From: Plazaster borealis
Lineage: Eukaryota; Echinodermata; Asteroidea; Forcipulatida; Labidiasteridae
Assembly (NCBI GenBank): GCA_021014325.1
Contig: CM037476.1
Span: 23,162,827-23,226,826, forward strand
Reading direction: 5' to 3'
Length of the DNA: 64,000 bases
Below, piece by piece: positions 62,586 through 64,000 of this stretch. A program made the position numbers and the translations under genes. Position 1 is the stretch's first letter, and each line of letters begins with the position of its first letter. The notes under the pieces were generated by a model. The model saw only the letters and a list, made by a program, of their open reading frames with translations. It was not told where the DNA came from and ran no database searches.

Positions 62586-64000
62586 ATGCCTGTTTTAAGT
62601 AGTTTGATGTTCCTCTTGTTTGAGATGTTTCTTGAGGTTTCAGCATCTTATAGTAGTTTGATGTTCCTCTTGTTTGAGATCTTACTTGAGGTTTCAGCAT
62701 CTTATAGTGTTAGTGGTCTTTACCGAGGGGTCTGGTACCAGCCGGTAGAGCACCAGGTCCTACTTGGCCACTCCTTCGTGAATATCTCGGGCATCTCTGC
62801 CGTCAGATGTTCAGTTCGTTGTCTCAGCCATCATGGATATTTCTCTTTCAACTACGATCACGTCAATAAGGTCTGTCAGATGAACAACGCTACTGGAGAG
62901 CAAGTCTGCGACAACTTTCAAGGAATGAAATATGTTTCCTATTATGACGCAACTGCAAAGCCAATGACCTGCCAGGTAGGTTAATTCAACTTCTGAAACC
63001 TAAATGGTTACAAAAAAGGATTATTCACTCTTTTTGTCTTTTGCTTATTTTTTTCGATGCCGTGTTCAGCCGTATTTTGACCAAATCCAAAATATGACGC
63101 AATTAATTTATCTTTGTAAAAGGTGGAACTACTGCAGTATTCTATTGTCAAACTTCGATGAACAAAAATTAGTTCTGGTAATGCTAGATGTTACAATTGG
63201 ATTTGTTTACAACTTCCTTTCAGAACAATATTGTTTCCAGCAACGAGAAATGGACTTCTCCGCCGAAGACCTGCAATAATTCTGGTAAGTCATGTTTGTG
63301 AATGAAAACATATGATGGTAAATGTGCCAACAGTGTGTCCGACCTGGTTCCTCTTATCGAGGCGTTTAAGCGTGTAACCGGCGTTCTGCTTATAATATCA
63401 TAAACTACACTCTCGTTTTGCTGAGTGTAGAACAAAGATCCATTCAAAGAGCTTTATTCCACGTACTGCATCTCTTTGGAACTTCTTTGGAACTGAAGAA
63501 GAATATCATTTTAATCTTAATTGTTTTATTCTGGCAGCCCCTTCCCAAGAATGGCTTTGAGCCTTGCTTGAGGCAAACTTGCATAAAGAAAAAAACACAA
63601 GATTGCCGCAGGATATGGAGGTCATTTTTAATTCCCACAATGCATTTAAATCCATCACGTGACACATCACTTCCAAAGAGAACGTGTAGAAATTTTGATG
63701 AAAAAGACAAACCAAAATCACTAAAGAACATTAAAAACGTTTGACCGGAGGTCAAACAAGCGGTTGCCATGGTAACAGCCTACAGACAACAACAATTTTT
63801 ACCATAGATCTGTTTAATGTAACGCACCTCCTGCCAAGTCTTGTCGCTTTTTTATTTTATCTTGGATGTATTTTTTTGTTTATGTGAGGGCCCCAAAAAT
63901 GATCAGCTGTGCTGGATGGGTCACCCTCATTAGTTATGGTTTCAAATAAATATAAAAATTGTTGAAAACAAAGCACCCAATCATAGGATGTATTTTGTTT
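62586..64000 (+). CDS. L6: PAN + F5/8 type C gene, partial, duplicated signal peptide
   Basis: Exon 1 62586-62975 and exon 2 63224-63284 are visible; exons 3-4 lie beyond the window. The chosen ATG aligns with the paralogues; an in-frame ATG further 5' (62553) is unlikely. A 54-bp tandem duplication repeats the hydrophobic signal region (SSLMFLLFEMFLEVSASY then SSLMFLLFEILLEVSASY). The conserved PAN cysteine in HHGCFSF is tyrosine here, so one disulphide is probably lost. The exon 2 hinge (NNIVSSNEKWTSPPKTCNNS) is two codons longer than in L1. 63,285-64,000 is intron or flank without another gene. Confidence 0.7.

Noticed and set aside
1..64000. CRISPR array, rRNA or prokaryotic operon
   Set aside because: Repeats lack regular spacers, there is no rRNA-like sequence, and genes are spliced and widely spaced.

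Overview
The window looks like AT-rich nuclear DNA of a marine deuterostome invertebrate, probably an echinoderm and perhaps a sea star. This is inferred from GT/AG-spliced genes, very dense short inverted-repeat transposons, and secreted PAN + F5/8C proteins next to Ig-domain receptors. The species cannot be fixed from the sequence alone. There are no bacterial-style operons, rRNAs or CRISPR arrays.

Layout. (1) 1-23,750, minus strand: a family of essentially intronless type I membrane receptors. Each has a signal peptide, two Ig domains, a stalk, one membrane span and a tyrosine-containing tail. Receptor C (18394-20835, 813 aa) is intact. Its stalk holds eight 26-residue repeats and its long tail has three motifs of ITIM/ITSM type (SMYAVV, LIYADL, TVYADI). 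Receptor A (4195-5361) has the same ectodomain type but a short tail ending in an SSYQEL motif, and carries one nonsense codon. Receptor B (12384-13469) has a different ectodomain and A's tail, cut by a nonsense codon at the first tail tyrosine. Receptor D (22414-23745) is a wreck of tail plus stalk. (2) 24,900-64,000, plus strand: six tandem copies of a four-exon gene for a secreted PAN/Apple + F5/8 type C (discoidin) protein, called L1 to L6. L1, L2 and L4 are intact; L3 and L5 are broken; L6 runs off the end. Receptor remnants E (37118-38360) and F (49235-50090), both without Ig domains, sit between them on the minus strand. This shows that a block of receptor remnant plus lectin gene was duplicated repeatedly. 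(3) Mobile DNA everywhere: nine copies of a TTAA-targeting inverted-repeat family, a foldback element in L1 intron 2, a three-deep nest at 29,528-34,025, a tRNA-derived SINE, and a 3.2-kb DNA transposon (44028-47220) inside L3. That transposon has 57-bp inverted ends, a THAP gene on one strand and a SAP-SWIM-YqaJ gene on the other.

How it may work together (inference): the secreted PAN-F5/8C proteins look like carbohydrate- or lipid-binding recognition factors. The Ig receptors look like inhibitory or signalling cell-surface receptors that would recruit SH2-domain phosphatases. The clustering, modular swapping of ectodomains and tails, many fresh pseudogenes and variable loops suggest a rapidly evolving immune or allorecognition-type locus. 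Paralogous empty sites inside the window prove several of the insertions directly.
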